Shown: one piece after another, positions 1 through 5,797 of the stretch
How the letters are laid out: each line of letters begins with the position of its first letter
How positions within the stretch are numbered: the first letter of the stretch is position 1
Notes under the pieces: model-generated
Databases searched by the model: none
What the model was told of the DNA's origin: nothing
The model's input: only the letters and a program-made list of their open reading frames with translations
DNA from: JAVBSX01 sp051660685
GTDB lineage: Bacteria > Planctomycetota > Planctomycetia > Pirellulales > Thermoguttaceae
DNA: 12,543 nucleotides
Reading direction: 5' to 3'
Assembly (NCBI GenBank): GCA_051660685.1
Contig: JBOFQB010000081.1
Span: forward strand, 1 to 12,543
Program-made: the position numbers and the translations under genes

Positions 1-110
1 AAATGGTCAGCCAATTTTATCTGTGCTCCCTATTGTCAAAAATATTCCGATCAGGTCCATCGAAAGGTCAATCGTGATTGCCCCGCTTTCGGGCGTAGAG
101 TGCCGGACAG

Positions 111-142
111 GTTAGTACGTTCGCACGTTAGTACGGTAGTAC
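111..142. repeat. octamer tandem repeat, 4 units
   Basis: Four consecutive 8-base units read GTTAGTAC, GTTCGCAC, GTTAGTAC and GGTAGTAC. Units 1 and 3 are identical, and the others differ at one or two positions. The unit ends in the palindrome GTAC in three of the four copies. No coding function is evident. Confidence 0.75.
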
Positions 143-206
143 ATTGGAAATTTGAAAACAGCTTTGATGTCCATTTCATGGAACCGAGAGCCGAGGATTC
201 AGCAGG

Positions 207-238
207 TGTCAACCTGTCAACCTGTCTACATGTCAACG
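207..238. repeat. second octamer tandem repeat, 4 units
   Basis: Four consecutive 8-base units read TGTCAACC, TGTCAACC, TGTCTACA and TGTCAACG. The first two are identical and all share TGTC. The array has the same unit length and copy number as the unrelated array 64 bases upstream. Confidence 0.75.
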
Positions 239-460
239 GGATAGAATTGAAAAATGATATTTGCCGTTTTAGACCGAACTGGTCAAGCCCTCATTTGCTA
301 ACGGGGCCTCACTTCATACAAAACCCTGGGCTTGCATGATACGTTTCGACCAGCCCCATTGAGGAGTGTCCCGTTTTCGGTCTTTCCAACGAATCGTTGG
401 TCCGGTCTGGTGTATTGCCTTTTGGTGAAGAACCCGACTCCCCTCCAAATGGTTGTCCCA

Positions 461-700
461 TTAAAAACGACCAACCATTGGGTTTTTCTGAGAAGCCAGT
501 TCTGCGAATGAAAGGATTTTTTTTCGATCATCAGCAGTCAACGTGGCCCAACAGTTGAGAAGTCGGGCCAAATCGTCCGTTGGCCCTAAAGATTCCTGAA
601 ACTTTTCTTGAGAGACCAAAGAACTTTTATTTGGTCTTAAATTTGGACCCTCGTGTTGGTCAGGTTGTGTGTATACTCCGTATATTTCAGCACTTTCCAC
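461..700 (-). pseudogene. recombinase-tail-like small protein, probable relic
   Basis: The frame encodes 79 residues from a GTG at 700 to TAA at 461. Its C-terminal half, with DDLARLLNCW followed by a short helix, resembles the small helical tail (pattern D-L-x-x-L-L-x-x-W ... IL ... A) that I recall from ORFs encoded with or just after tyrosine recombinases in planctomycetes. The same frame stays open for 75 more codons upstream, to a TAA at 926-928, with no ATG, and includes the stretch DKDSNQQVES just before the GTG. This suggests the 3' end of a longer gene whose body is lost. No recombinase catalytic motifs are visible upstream on this strand, and no Shine-Dalgarno site precedes the GTG. 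It could instead be a genuine small gene. The family resemblance is from memory and only moderately sure. Confidence 0.4.
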
Positions 701-939
701 TTGCTGGTTCGAGTCCTTGTCGGGGAGTTTCGGAAAACTAACCCCTGTTTTCTCTACACGATTCCTCCGTGAATCAGTATTTATTCCTCGCGCGAAAAAG
801 GGTTCGAAAACGGTTAAAAATACCGCTTTGTCTTTCTTACATCGAAAAAACGTGTCTCGTACCTCTTGCCTTTCTGTTTTTTCGTCTTGCTCTTCTTCTG
901 CAAACTTGTTCGCAGATTGATCTTTTTAGACGTTATACG

Positions 940-967
940 TTGCAAAGATGCCAACTTTTGGTATATT
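940..967 (+). promoter_or_regulatory. candidate sigma70 promoter for lysS
   Basis: TTGCAA at 940-945 is followed after 16 bases by TATATT at 962-967. The -10 element is preceded by TGG, an extended -10 (TGN) arrangement. If it is used, transcription would start near 974 and leave a leader of about 265 bases that includes the palindrome at 1077-1130. This is a consensus match only. Confidence 0.35.
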
Positions 968-1076
968 CTGGCAACAAGGGTCGATGTTCTCCAACCTTTG
1001 CCGTTCCGTTCATCCTCTCCTCATTCACCCCAGTCCACTAACGAGTTCCGCGAAAAGAAGCAATTTTCATTTTTGA

Positions 1077-1130
1077 ACCACGAAAATCTCACAAAATATG
1101 GTTTTTCGTGTCTTTTGTGTGTTTCGTGGT
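1077..1130. repeat. imperfect palindrome, copy 1 of a dispersed family
   Basis: The outer arms ACCACGAAA (1077-1085) and TTTCGTGGT (1122-1130) are perfect inverted repeats of 9 bases. Inside them, CACAAAA (1090-1096) pairs with TTTTGTG (1113-1119). Together they give a stem of about 18 pairs with a two-base bulge and a loop of 16 bases. A related element lies at 4153-4216. This copy sits about 110 bases before lysS, within its likely leader. Confidence 0.7.
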
Positions 1131-1240
1131 AAAAACAAATCCGTCCAACCCGGCTCGGTTCAAATCGCAAAACCAAACTTGTTAGCAGTCTGTCATTCAC
1201 CCCGACCAACCGCTGCTCATACCACTTACTGTCAAACATT

Positions 1241-2842
1241 ATGTCAAAAGAAGAGACAACCCAAAATCCGGTTGGAACCGGAATCGTTCTTGAAGCGTCC
1301 CGACGTGAAAAAATGCGAAAAATTGAAGCGTTAGGACTCGATCCCTGGGGTCAACGGTTTGACGGACATCTCAGTACGGCGGACATTCGGGCGAAAGAAA
1401 TCGAAATTGTGGTTGAGCAGCCCCAAGAATCGACAGAACCCCAACAAGTCGAAAAACAAGAATCGGCAAAAGAAGGAGAAGGAACGGACGGGAAAGGAAC
1501 AGCAAATTGGCGTCAACCTGAACCGGTTCAACATGGTCCCAAAGTGCGTGCAGCCGGACGAATTATTTTACAACGCAAAAAAGGAAAATTGATTTTTCTC
1601 GATATTTGGGATTGGACCGGCAAAATGCAGGTCCTGATCGGGGCAAGTCAGGTCGGCGAGCAAAACTGGGAATTGGCTCAATGTTTCGATCTGGGCGATA
1701 TTATCGGAGTTGACGGGGAATTGCGTCGCACAAAAACGGGCGAATTGTCTATTTTCGCCGAAAATCTCCACTTCCTGAGCAAATCAATCGAGACTCCTCC
1801 CGCCAAATTTCATGGTCTGACTGATCCTGAACTGCGTAGTCGTATGCGATATGTCGATTTGGTTCATACAGAGGGGGTGTTGGAACGAATGCTCAATCGG
1901 ACGAAAATCGTTCATGCAATTCGCGGGACACTTGCTCAAGAACATTTTGTCGAGGTTGAGGGACCGACCTTGCACGCAATTGCAGGAGGAGCAGCTGCGC
2001 GACCTTTTACCACACATCATAATGCGCTGAACATTGATTTGTACTTGCGAATTGCCCTTGAATTGCACTTAAAACGACTGTTGGTCGGGGGAATTGAACG
2101 GGTTTATGAAATGGGTCGGGTCTTTCGGAATGAAGGGATTGACCAGACCCATAATCCTGAGTTCACGATGCTCGAACTGTATCAGGCGTATGGTGATTAT
2201 CGTTCGATGATGGACCTGACGGAAAAAATCATAACCGGAGCAATCCGGTCAATTGGCAAGGACCTGAAAATCCGTTGGAACGGGTTGGACATTGACTTTA
2301 CTCCCCCGTTTTCGAGAAGGACGTATGCCGAACTGTTTGCGGAACATGCCGGAGTTGACCCCAAAGACGAAGCGGGGGTCCTCCAATTGGCCCAATCACT
2401 TGGAATTGAAACGCAAGGGGTCCATTTGGATGTCGTGAGGAACAAAATTTTCGAGGTCAAAGTCGAAGATGCCCTGATTGGACCCGTTTTTGTCTACGAT
2501 TATCCCGCAAGTATCTGCCCCTTAACCAAACGAAAAGTGGGGGAACCTGAAATTGCTGAACGGTTTGAACTGTTCGTTCACGGAATGGAATTGGCAAATG
2601 CGTATACGGAGCTGAATGACCCTGATTTGCAGGACCAACTGTTTCGTCAACAATTGGCGGGGCAGAAGGAGGAAGACAGCATGTCAAAGATGGACCATGA
2701 TTTTGTCCGGGCGTTACGACATGGAATGCCCCCTGCAGGAGGTCTGGGAATCGGGATTGACCGCTTGGTGATGATTCTGACGGATACGGCGTCGATTCGG
2801 GAAGTCATTCTCTTCCCCCTGTTGCGACCCGAAACAGTTTAA
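1241..2842 (+). CDS. lysS: lysyl-tRNA synthetase, class II
   Basis: This enzyme charges tRNA-Lys with lysine in the cytoplasm using ATP. The 533-residue product shows the full class II layout. An N-terminal helix is followed by an OB-fold anticodon-binding domain (about 103-182), then the junction KFHGLTDPELRSRMRYVDL (189-207). The catalytic core carries motif 1 around P242 with AGGAAARPF (248-256), motif 2 from RVYEMGRVFRNEG to NPEFTMLE (287-312), ELANAYTELNDP (450-461) and motif 3 GGLGIGIDRLVMIL (500-513), ending in FPLLRP. It is slightly longer than the usual ~500 residues because of a polar, Gln/Glu/Lys-rich insert at about 58-98 between the N-terminal helix and the OB-fold. No key residue appears missing. 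The ATG at 1241 is chosen because SREKM-like LysRS N-terminal sequence follows it; it has no clear Shine-Dalgarno site. The gene faces tatD tail to tail. Confidence 0.96.
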   Translation: MSKEETTQNPVGTGIVLEASRREKMRKIEALGLDPWGQRFDGHLSTADIRAKEIEIVVEQPQESTEPQQVEKQESAKEGEGTDGKGTANWRQPEPVQHGPKVRAAGRIILQRKKGKLIFLDIWDWTGKMQVLIGASQVGEQNWELAQCFDLGDIIGVDGELRRTKTGELSIFAENLHFLSKSIETPPAKFHGLTDPELRSRMRYVDLVHTEGVLERMLNRTKIVHAIRGTLAQEHFVEVEGPTLHAIAGGAAARPFTTHHNALNIDLYLRIALELHLKRLLVGGIERVYEMGRVFRNEGIDQTHNPEFTMLELYQAYGDYRSMMDLTEKIITGAIRSIGKDLKIRWNGLDIDFTPPFSRRTYAELFAEHAGVDPKDEAGVLQLAQSLGIETQGVHLDVVRNKIFEVKVEDALIGPVFVYDYPASICPLTKRKVGEPEIAERFELFVHGMELANAYTELNDPDLQDQLFRQQLAGQKEEDSMSKMDHDFVRALRHGMPPAGGLGIGIDRLVMILTDTASIREVILFPLLRPETV

Positions 2843-3206
2843 CGATTGGTATTGAACCGCGCGACTGTCAGTGTAACGGGATTCAAAAGATGTTCAATTC
2901 TGTCAAGAGTAGTGTTCCGTCCCGTCGAAAAAATCACGCTGATTGCACACAAACGCAAACGTGTCATTTCCTTTCTTCAACCTCGTAGAGGTTGTGTTAT
3001 GGTAGAAAACGCTTGTAAGATAAATCAGAACCCCGTCGGGGTTCCGTTATGGTATATACATCATAAATGTGGAGTGACCATAACGCAACTCCTGACGGAG
3101 TTGGAAGTTTAGGGGCAATTCGTTACTACCATAACGCAATCCCGAACGGGATTGAGGAAATGACAACATGAACATTTGGGCCGGGCGAAATAGTAGAGAC
3201 CGAGTG
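2843..3206. other. convergent gap between lysS and tatD
   Basis: This 364-base gap between the ends of two facing genes has no credible gene. Its right half is taken up by four palindrome-plus-tail repeats (2978-3154). I see no classic GC-hairpin-plus-U-run terminator directly after the lysS stop; the palindromes could serve in both directions, but they are not followed by T-runs. Confidence 0.6.
2978..3154. repeat. cluster of four palindrome-plus-tail repeats, two per orientation
   Basis: Each unit is a short perfect hairpin followed by the constant tail GTTATGGT(A/C). Forward units are at 2978-3004 (CAACCTC gta GAGGTTG) and 3028-3055 (GAACCCC gtc GGGGTTC). Inverted units are at 3076-3103 (CAACTCC gtca GGAGTTG when read on the - strand) and 3127-3154 (CAATCCCG tt CGGGATTG on the - strand). 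The arms differ between units, yet each stays fully paired, while the tail is nearly invariant. The layout resembles REP/BIME-type intergenic elements, which also combine a hairpin with a short conserved flank and occur in inverted pairs. No transposase gene is present here. Confidence 0.85.
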
Positions 3207-4061
3207 TCAGGAATTCAGACCGAAAAGAGTCCGGGCGTTTTGCGACGTTTGCCGGGCAATTTCTTCCAACGTCATTCCCCGCAGTTCCGCAAGACGTTGT
3301 GCCGTTAAAACAAGCATCAACGGTTCGTTGTTCTCCAATTTGGAACGGAAAGGGTGAGGTTGCAAATAAGGCGAATCCGTTTCAAGAAGAAGACGGTCAA
3401 GAGGGGCAGACTTCGCAACGTCTTGAAGCGGGGCAAACTTTTTGTTGGTGTAGGTCAAGGAACCAGCAAAACTGAGGTAAAAACCGTTGTCGAGATGTTC
3501 TTTGGCAACAGACCAATCGGCACTAAATGCGTGAATGACTCCGCGCAGACCCCGGGATGATCGGCTTGCCCGGCTCAAAATCGGAACCAATTCCTGATCG
3601 GCTTCACGCGAATGAACCAGAATCGGCAAGTTGTGTTCTTGCGCTAATTCAATGTGTTGTTCAAACGCCCCAATCTGCTGTTCAAGCGGGACTGTATCCC
3701 AATACTTGTCCAAACCGGTTTCCCCGATTGCAACAACCCGGGAAGATCGGGCAAGTCGGGCAAGTTCCTGAAAATCATCCGACCCCGCTTCGTTGACATA
3801 ATTAGGATGTATGCCAATTCCTGCATAAAGCAAGGGAAATTGTTCGGCAAGCGCAACACAATTCCGACTCGATGCAAGCGAAGTTGCCGGAAGAATAATG
3901 TTGCTAAGACCTATTTTTAACGTTGATCCAACACCCGGAAAAAGATGTTGCGAGAGGTCAACCGGAAATTGACCTCGCTCGCAACGCTCAAGCAGATCGG
4001 TGAGATTCCCGCCAAAATGTTCCAAATCAAGATGAGCATGTGTATCAATAAAGGAAATCAT
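3207..4061 (-). CDS. tatD: TatD-family metal-dependent hydrolase/DNase
   Basis: The 284-residue product belongs to the TatD amidohydrolase-fold family, two-metal nucleases linked to 3'-5' DNA trimming and repair in the cytoplasm. All expected metal ligands are visible: H8 and H10 in DTHAHLD, E114 in GETGLD, H150 in LVHSREA, H177 in VIHAFS and D229 in ETDSPYL. The extra N-terminal stretch (about 25-55) before the first family beta-alpha repeat makes it somewhat longer than the usual ~260 residues. The ATG at 4061 starts directly at the family's conserved N-terminus. Its upstream mRNA consists of a G-rich heptamer repeat, so the ribosome-binding site is unusual (TAGGGTA immediately before the ATG). 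It is the last of three reverse-strand genes and ends facing lysS. The family is certain; assignment to tatD rather than the ycfH or yjjV paralogues is not. Confidence 0.93.
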   Translation of the reverse strand: MISFIDTHAHLDLEHFGGNLTDLLERCERGQFPVDLSQHLFPGVGSTLKIGLSNIILPATSLASSRNCVALAEQFPLLYAGIGIHPNYVNEAGSDDFQELARLARSSRVVAIGETGLDKYWDTVPLEQQIGAFEQHIELAQEHNLPILVHSREADQELVPILSRASRSSRGLRGVIHAFSADWSVAKEHLDNGFYLSFAGSLTYTNKKFAPLQDVAKSAPLDRLLLETDSPYLQPHPFRSKLENNEPLMLVLTAQRLAELRGMTLEEIARQTSQNARTLFGLNS

Positions 4062-4063
4062 TA

Positions 4064-4098
4064 CCCTAAACCCTATCCCCCTGTTCCTATTCCCTACC
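4064..4098 (-). repeat. G-rich heptamer repeat at the tatD start
   Basis: On the + strand five successive 7-base units read CCCTAAA, CCCTATC, CCCCTGT, TCCTATT and CCCTACC. On the tatD sense strand this becomes a run of GGG tracts separated by A/T loops, ending two bases before the ATG. At least four G-tracts (GGG, GGGGG, GGG, GGG, with loops of about 10, 3 and 4 bases) could form a G-quadruplex in the mRNA over the ribosome-binding region. Repeat number changes would alter the leader length. Confidence 0.6.
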
Positions 4099-4152
4099 TT
4101 CGACCTGCATTTAGTATCTGCGCAAAAATAACGGATACATTTTCATTTGTTC

Positions 4153-4216
4153 CTTTCGTGAGGTTCGTGTTTTTTGTGGTTCTTTTAGACCACGAAATAC
4201 ACCAAAAACACGAAAG
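4153..4216. repeat. imperfect palindrome, copy 2 of a dispersed family
   Basis: The outer arms CTTTCGTG (4153-4160) and CACGAAAG (4209-4216) pair perfectly, and an inner pair GTGGT (4176-4180) with ACCAC (4189-4193) closes a short loop. The interior shares the words TTCGTG, TTTTGTGGT and ACCACGAAA with the element at 1077-1130. It lies in the 216-base gap between the SGNH hydrolase gene and tatD, and could also act as a transcript-stabilising hairpin or attenuator there. Confidence 0.65.
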
Positions 4217-4277
4217 AATACAAATCTTTCATCAATTGTGAATCCGTAATTTAGATAGGTTATTTCCGCGCAGACGC

Positions 4278-5645
4278 TTACTGGAACATTGTTGAGAGGG
4301 CAGGACCGACTGCATTGGACCAGATATGGTATCCAAAATCATTGGGATGCAGGTAATCCGGCATGACTTCTCGTGTCAAGATTCCTTCCGGGGTCAAAAA
4401 CTGTTCGTTAATGTTCACAAGCGTCACGTTTTTCAAACCGGCAAGAACCATTGGTAAGGCCGCATTGATTTCGTCAACCCGAAGTCGAAGAGGGTCATTC
4501 GGTTTTTCAGATCGGGGAAAAACGTCCAGAATAACAATTTTGATGTTCGGAAACTTTTCCTGAAGTTTATCAACAATCGCTTTGACCCCTTCTGCAACCT
4601 GATAAGGCGTCATTCGCGGGTCCCCCGTGTTGTTCGTCCCAATCATAATCATCGCCCCTCTTGGAGAAATCTTCTCAAGAGGAAGATTGTTCAATCGCCA
4701 AAGTACATGTTGCGTCTGATCCCCGCCAAATCCCATGTTAATCGGAACATATTCGCCAAATGTCTTCTTCCAAAGGTCAACCTGTCCGTCCCAACCATGT
4801 GTGATCGAATCACCAATCATCAAAAGACCAACATCCCCCTTTTCAACCTGCTCCTGATTGCCCGCTTGCCGGTCCTTCCACCATTGTTCGGACATTCGAT
4901 GTGCCGGTTGCGTTGCAATGTTCTTTTCCCCTAAAAGTTCTTCGAGAACCGGTTCGACCGATCTTGCCCAAATACCGTATCCTTTTTCATTGGGATGCAG
5001 GTAATCCGGCATGATACTGGGGGACAAAACACTGTTCGACTCAAGAAACTTGTCGTTCAAGTTCAGGAGCCGGACATTTTTCTGATCTTTCAGCAACTCG
5101 GGCAAGAGGGCATTGATTTCGTCAACTTTTTTCCGCATATCACCATTGGGGAGCGGATCGCGGGGAAAGACGTTCAAAACGAGAACCTTCATCTCAGGAA
5201 ACGCTTTTTCGAGACGCTTGACGATCTCTAGAATTCCTTCTGCTGCTTGTTGCGGATTGGAACTTCCATGTCCGACATTGTTCGTCCCAATCATTAACAT
5301 CGCTGCTTTAGGACTGATTTTATCAAGCGGGAGATTGTCCAAACGCCAAAGAACATTTTCCGTCCGATCTCCGCTAAAACCCAGATTGATCGGTTTACGT
5401 TGTGCATAATACATGTCCCAATACTTTTTCCCCGCATTTTCCCAACCATGTGTGATTGAATCGCCAATCATCAGCAAATCAATGTTCCCCTTGCTCATCT
5501 GTTCAACATTCCCCGCATGTCGCTTCGTCCACCATTCATCCGGTTTGTCAGAAGGTGTCGTTGCAACATGTTGGGCCGAAACGGACGCAACAAGGAGCAT
5601 CATCAAAACGGCAGAAAACAACGAAAACAAAATCGCCCGTTTCAT
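4278..5645 (-). CDS. secreted two-domain SGNH/GDSL hydrolase
   Basis: The 455-residue product has a signal peptide (MKRAILFSLF... ending ASVSA, likely cleaved after A24) and two tandem SGNH-hydrolase domains of the platelet-activating-factor acetylhydrolase-like type. Domain 1 (about 37-240) shows GDSITHGW with S63, SGDRTENVLWRL, GTNN (120-123) and the D214-x-x-H217 pair in PDYLHPN. Domain 2 (about 254-455) repeats the set: S280, GGDQTQHVLWRL, GTNN (336-339), D430-x-x-H433. Both look catalytically complete. Such enzymes remove acyl groups, often acetyl esters on carbohydrates, but the substrate cannot be read from sequence. The start at 5645 is supported by the signal peptide and by GAAAGGA ten bases upstream. 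The gene lies 147 bases after the large haem protein gene on the same strand and may be co-transcribed with it. Confidence 0.92.
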   Translation of the reverse strand: MKRAILFSLFSAVLMMLLVASVSAQHVATTPSDKPDEWWTKRHAGNVEQMSKGNIDLLMIGDSITHGWENAGKKYWDMYYAQRKPINLGFSGDRTENVLWRLDNLPLDKISPKAAMLMIGTNNVGHGSSNPQQAAEGILEIVKRLEKAFPEMKVLVLNVFPRDPLPNGDMRKKVDEINALLPELLKDQKNVRLLNLNDKFLESNSVLSPSIMPDYLHPNEKGYGIWARSVEPVLEELLGEKNIATQPAHRMSEQWWKDRQAGNQEQVEKGDVGLLMIGDSITHGWDGQVDLWKKTFGEYVPINMGFGGDQTQHVLWRLNNLPLEKISPRGAMIMIGTNNTGDPRMTPYQVAEGVKAIVDKLQEKFPNIKIVILDVFPRSEKPNDPLRLRVDEINAALPMVLAGLKNVTLVNINEQFLTPEGILTREVMPDYLHPNDFGYHIWSNAVGPALSTMFQ

Positions 5646-5655
5646 ATTGGTTTTA

Positions 5656-5662
5656 TCCTTTC
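5656..5662 (-). promoter_or_regulatory. ribosome-binding site of the SGNH hydrolase
   Basis: On the reverse strand GAAAGGA lies ten bases before the ATG at 5645, a fair match to a Shine-Dalgarno site. It stands out because most other genes here lack one, and it fixes this start. Confidence 0.6.
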
Positions 5663-5752
5663 ATCAAAAAAATAATTTGTATTCACAACAACATTTATTA
5701 ACTGCGGTTTGGAGAACGCGCGATACGTTGTATTGCGGCTAAACGCCCAATT

Positions 5753-5797
5753 CCCTATCCCCCCATATCCTATCCCCTATTCCCTAACTCTCCTATT
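5753..5797 (-). repeat. G-rich heptamer-type repeat across the large gene's stop
   Basis: On the + strand the sequence runs as imperfect heptamers: CCCTATC, CCCCCATA, TCCTATC, CCCTATT, CCCTAAC and TCTCCTATT. On the sense strand of the flanking genes this gives tracts of 3, 4, 6 and 3 G with loops of about 4, 9 and 3 bases. It is the same motif type as at 4064-4098 and runs through the TAG stop (5793-5795) of the large secreted protein, up to about 108 bases before the SGNH hydrolase start. Confidence 0.6.

Larger units (their letters stand above)
1..460. other. gene-free stretch with octamer repeats
   Basis: I see no reading frame here with a recognisable protein; the open frames are short, mixed on both strands and lack ribosome-binding sites. 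What the stretch does contain is two arrays of four 8-base units (111-142 and 207-238) and a 15-base palindrome, CCAACGA-A-TCGTTGG, at 386-400. The last is too tight for a hairpin and has no gene next to it that would make it an obvious operator. The stretch lies downstream of a probable recombinase-tail relic, so it may be decayed mobile DNA, but nothing in it proves that. Confidence 0.5.
926..1240 (+). other. lysS upstream region
   Basis: This 315-base gap holds a candidate promoter at 940-967 and a long imperfect palindrome at 1077-1130, described separately. I see no ribosome-binding site before the lysS ATG: the bases ahead of it are pyrimidine- and A-rich. There is no T-box signature that I can recognise. 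The short open frames here have no recognisable protein character. Confidence 0.5.

Noticed and set aside
386..400. Palindrome CCAACGA-A-TCGTTGG as an operator
   Set aside because: It is a clean palindrome, but no promoter or gene start lies next to it, and a 15-base palindrome alone does not establish a binding site.
701..730. tRNA T-arm-like string GGTTCGAGTCC
   Set aside because: The flanking bases do not pair as a T-stem, and no acceptor, D or anticodon arm can be found, so this is not a tRNA or a tRNA-derived attachment site that I can support.
2846..3112. 88-codon open frame across the palindrome cluster
   Set aside because: Its translation is made of the repeat units themselves and has no ribosome-binding site; it is a by-product of the repeats.
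2978..3154. CRISPR array
   Set aside because: The units are in both orientations, their stems differ, and the spacing is irregular, so this is not a direct-repeat/spacer array.
3945..4241. 98-codon + strand frame across the tatD start and the palindrome
   Set aside because: It is antisense to tatD and then runs through repeats, with no family resemblance.
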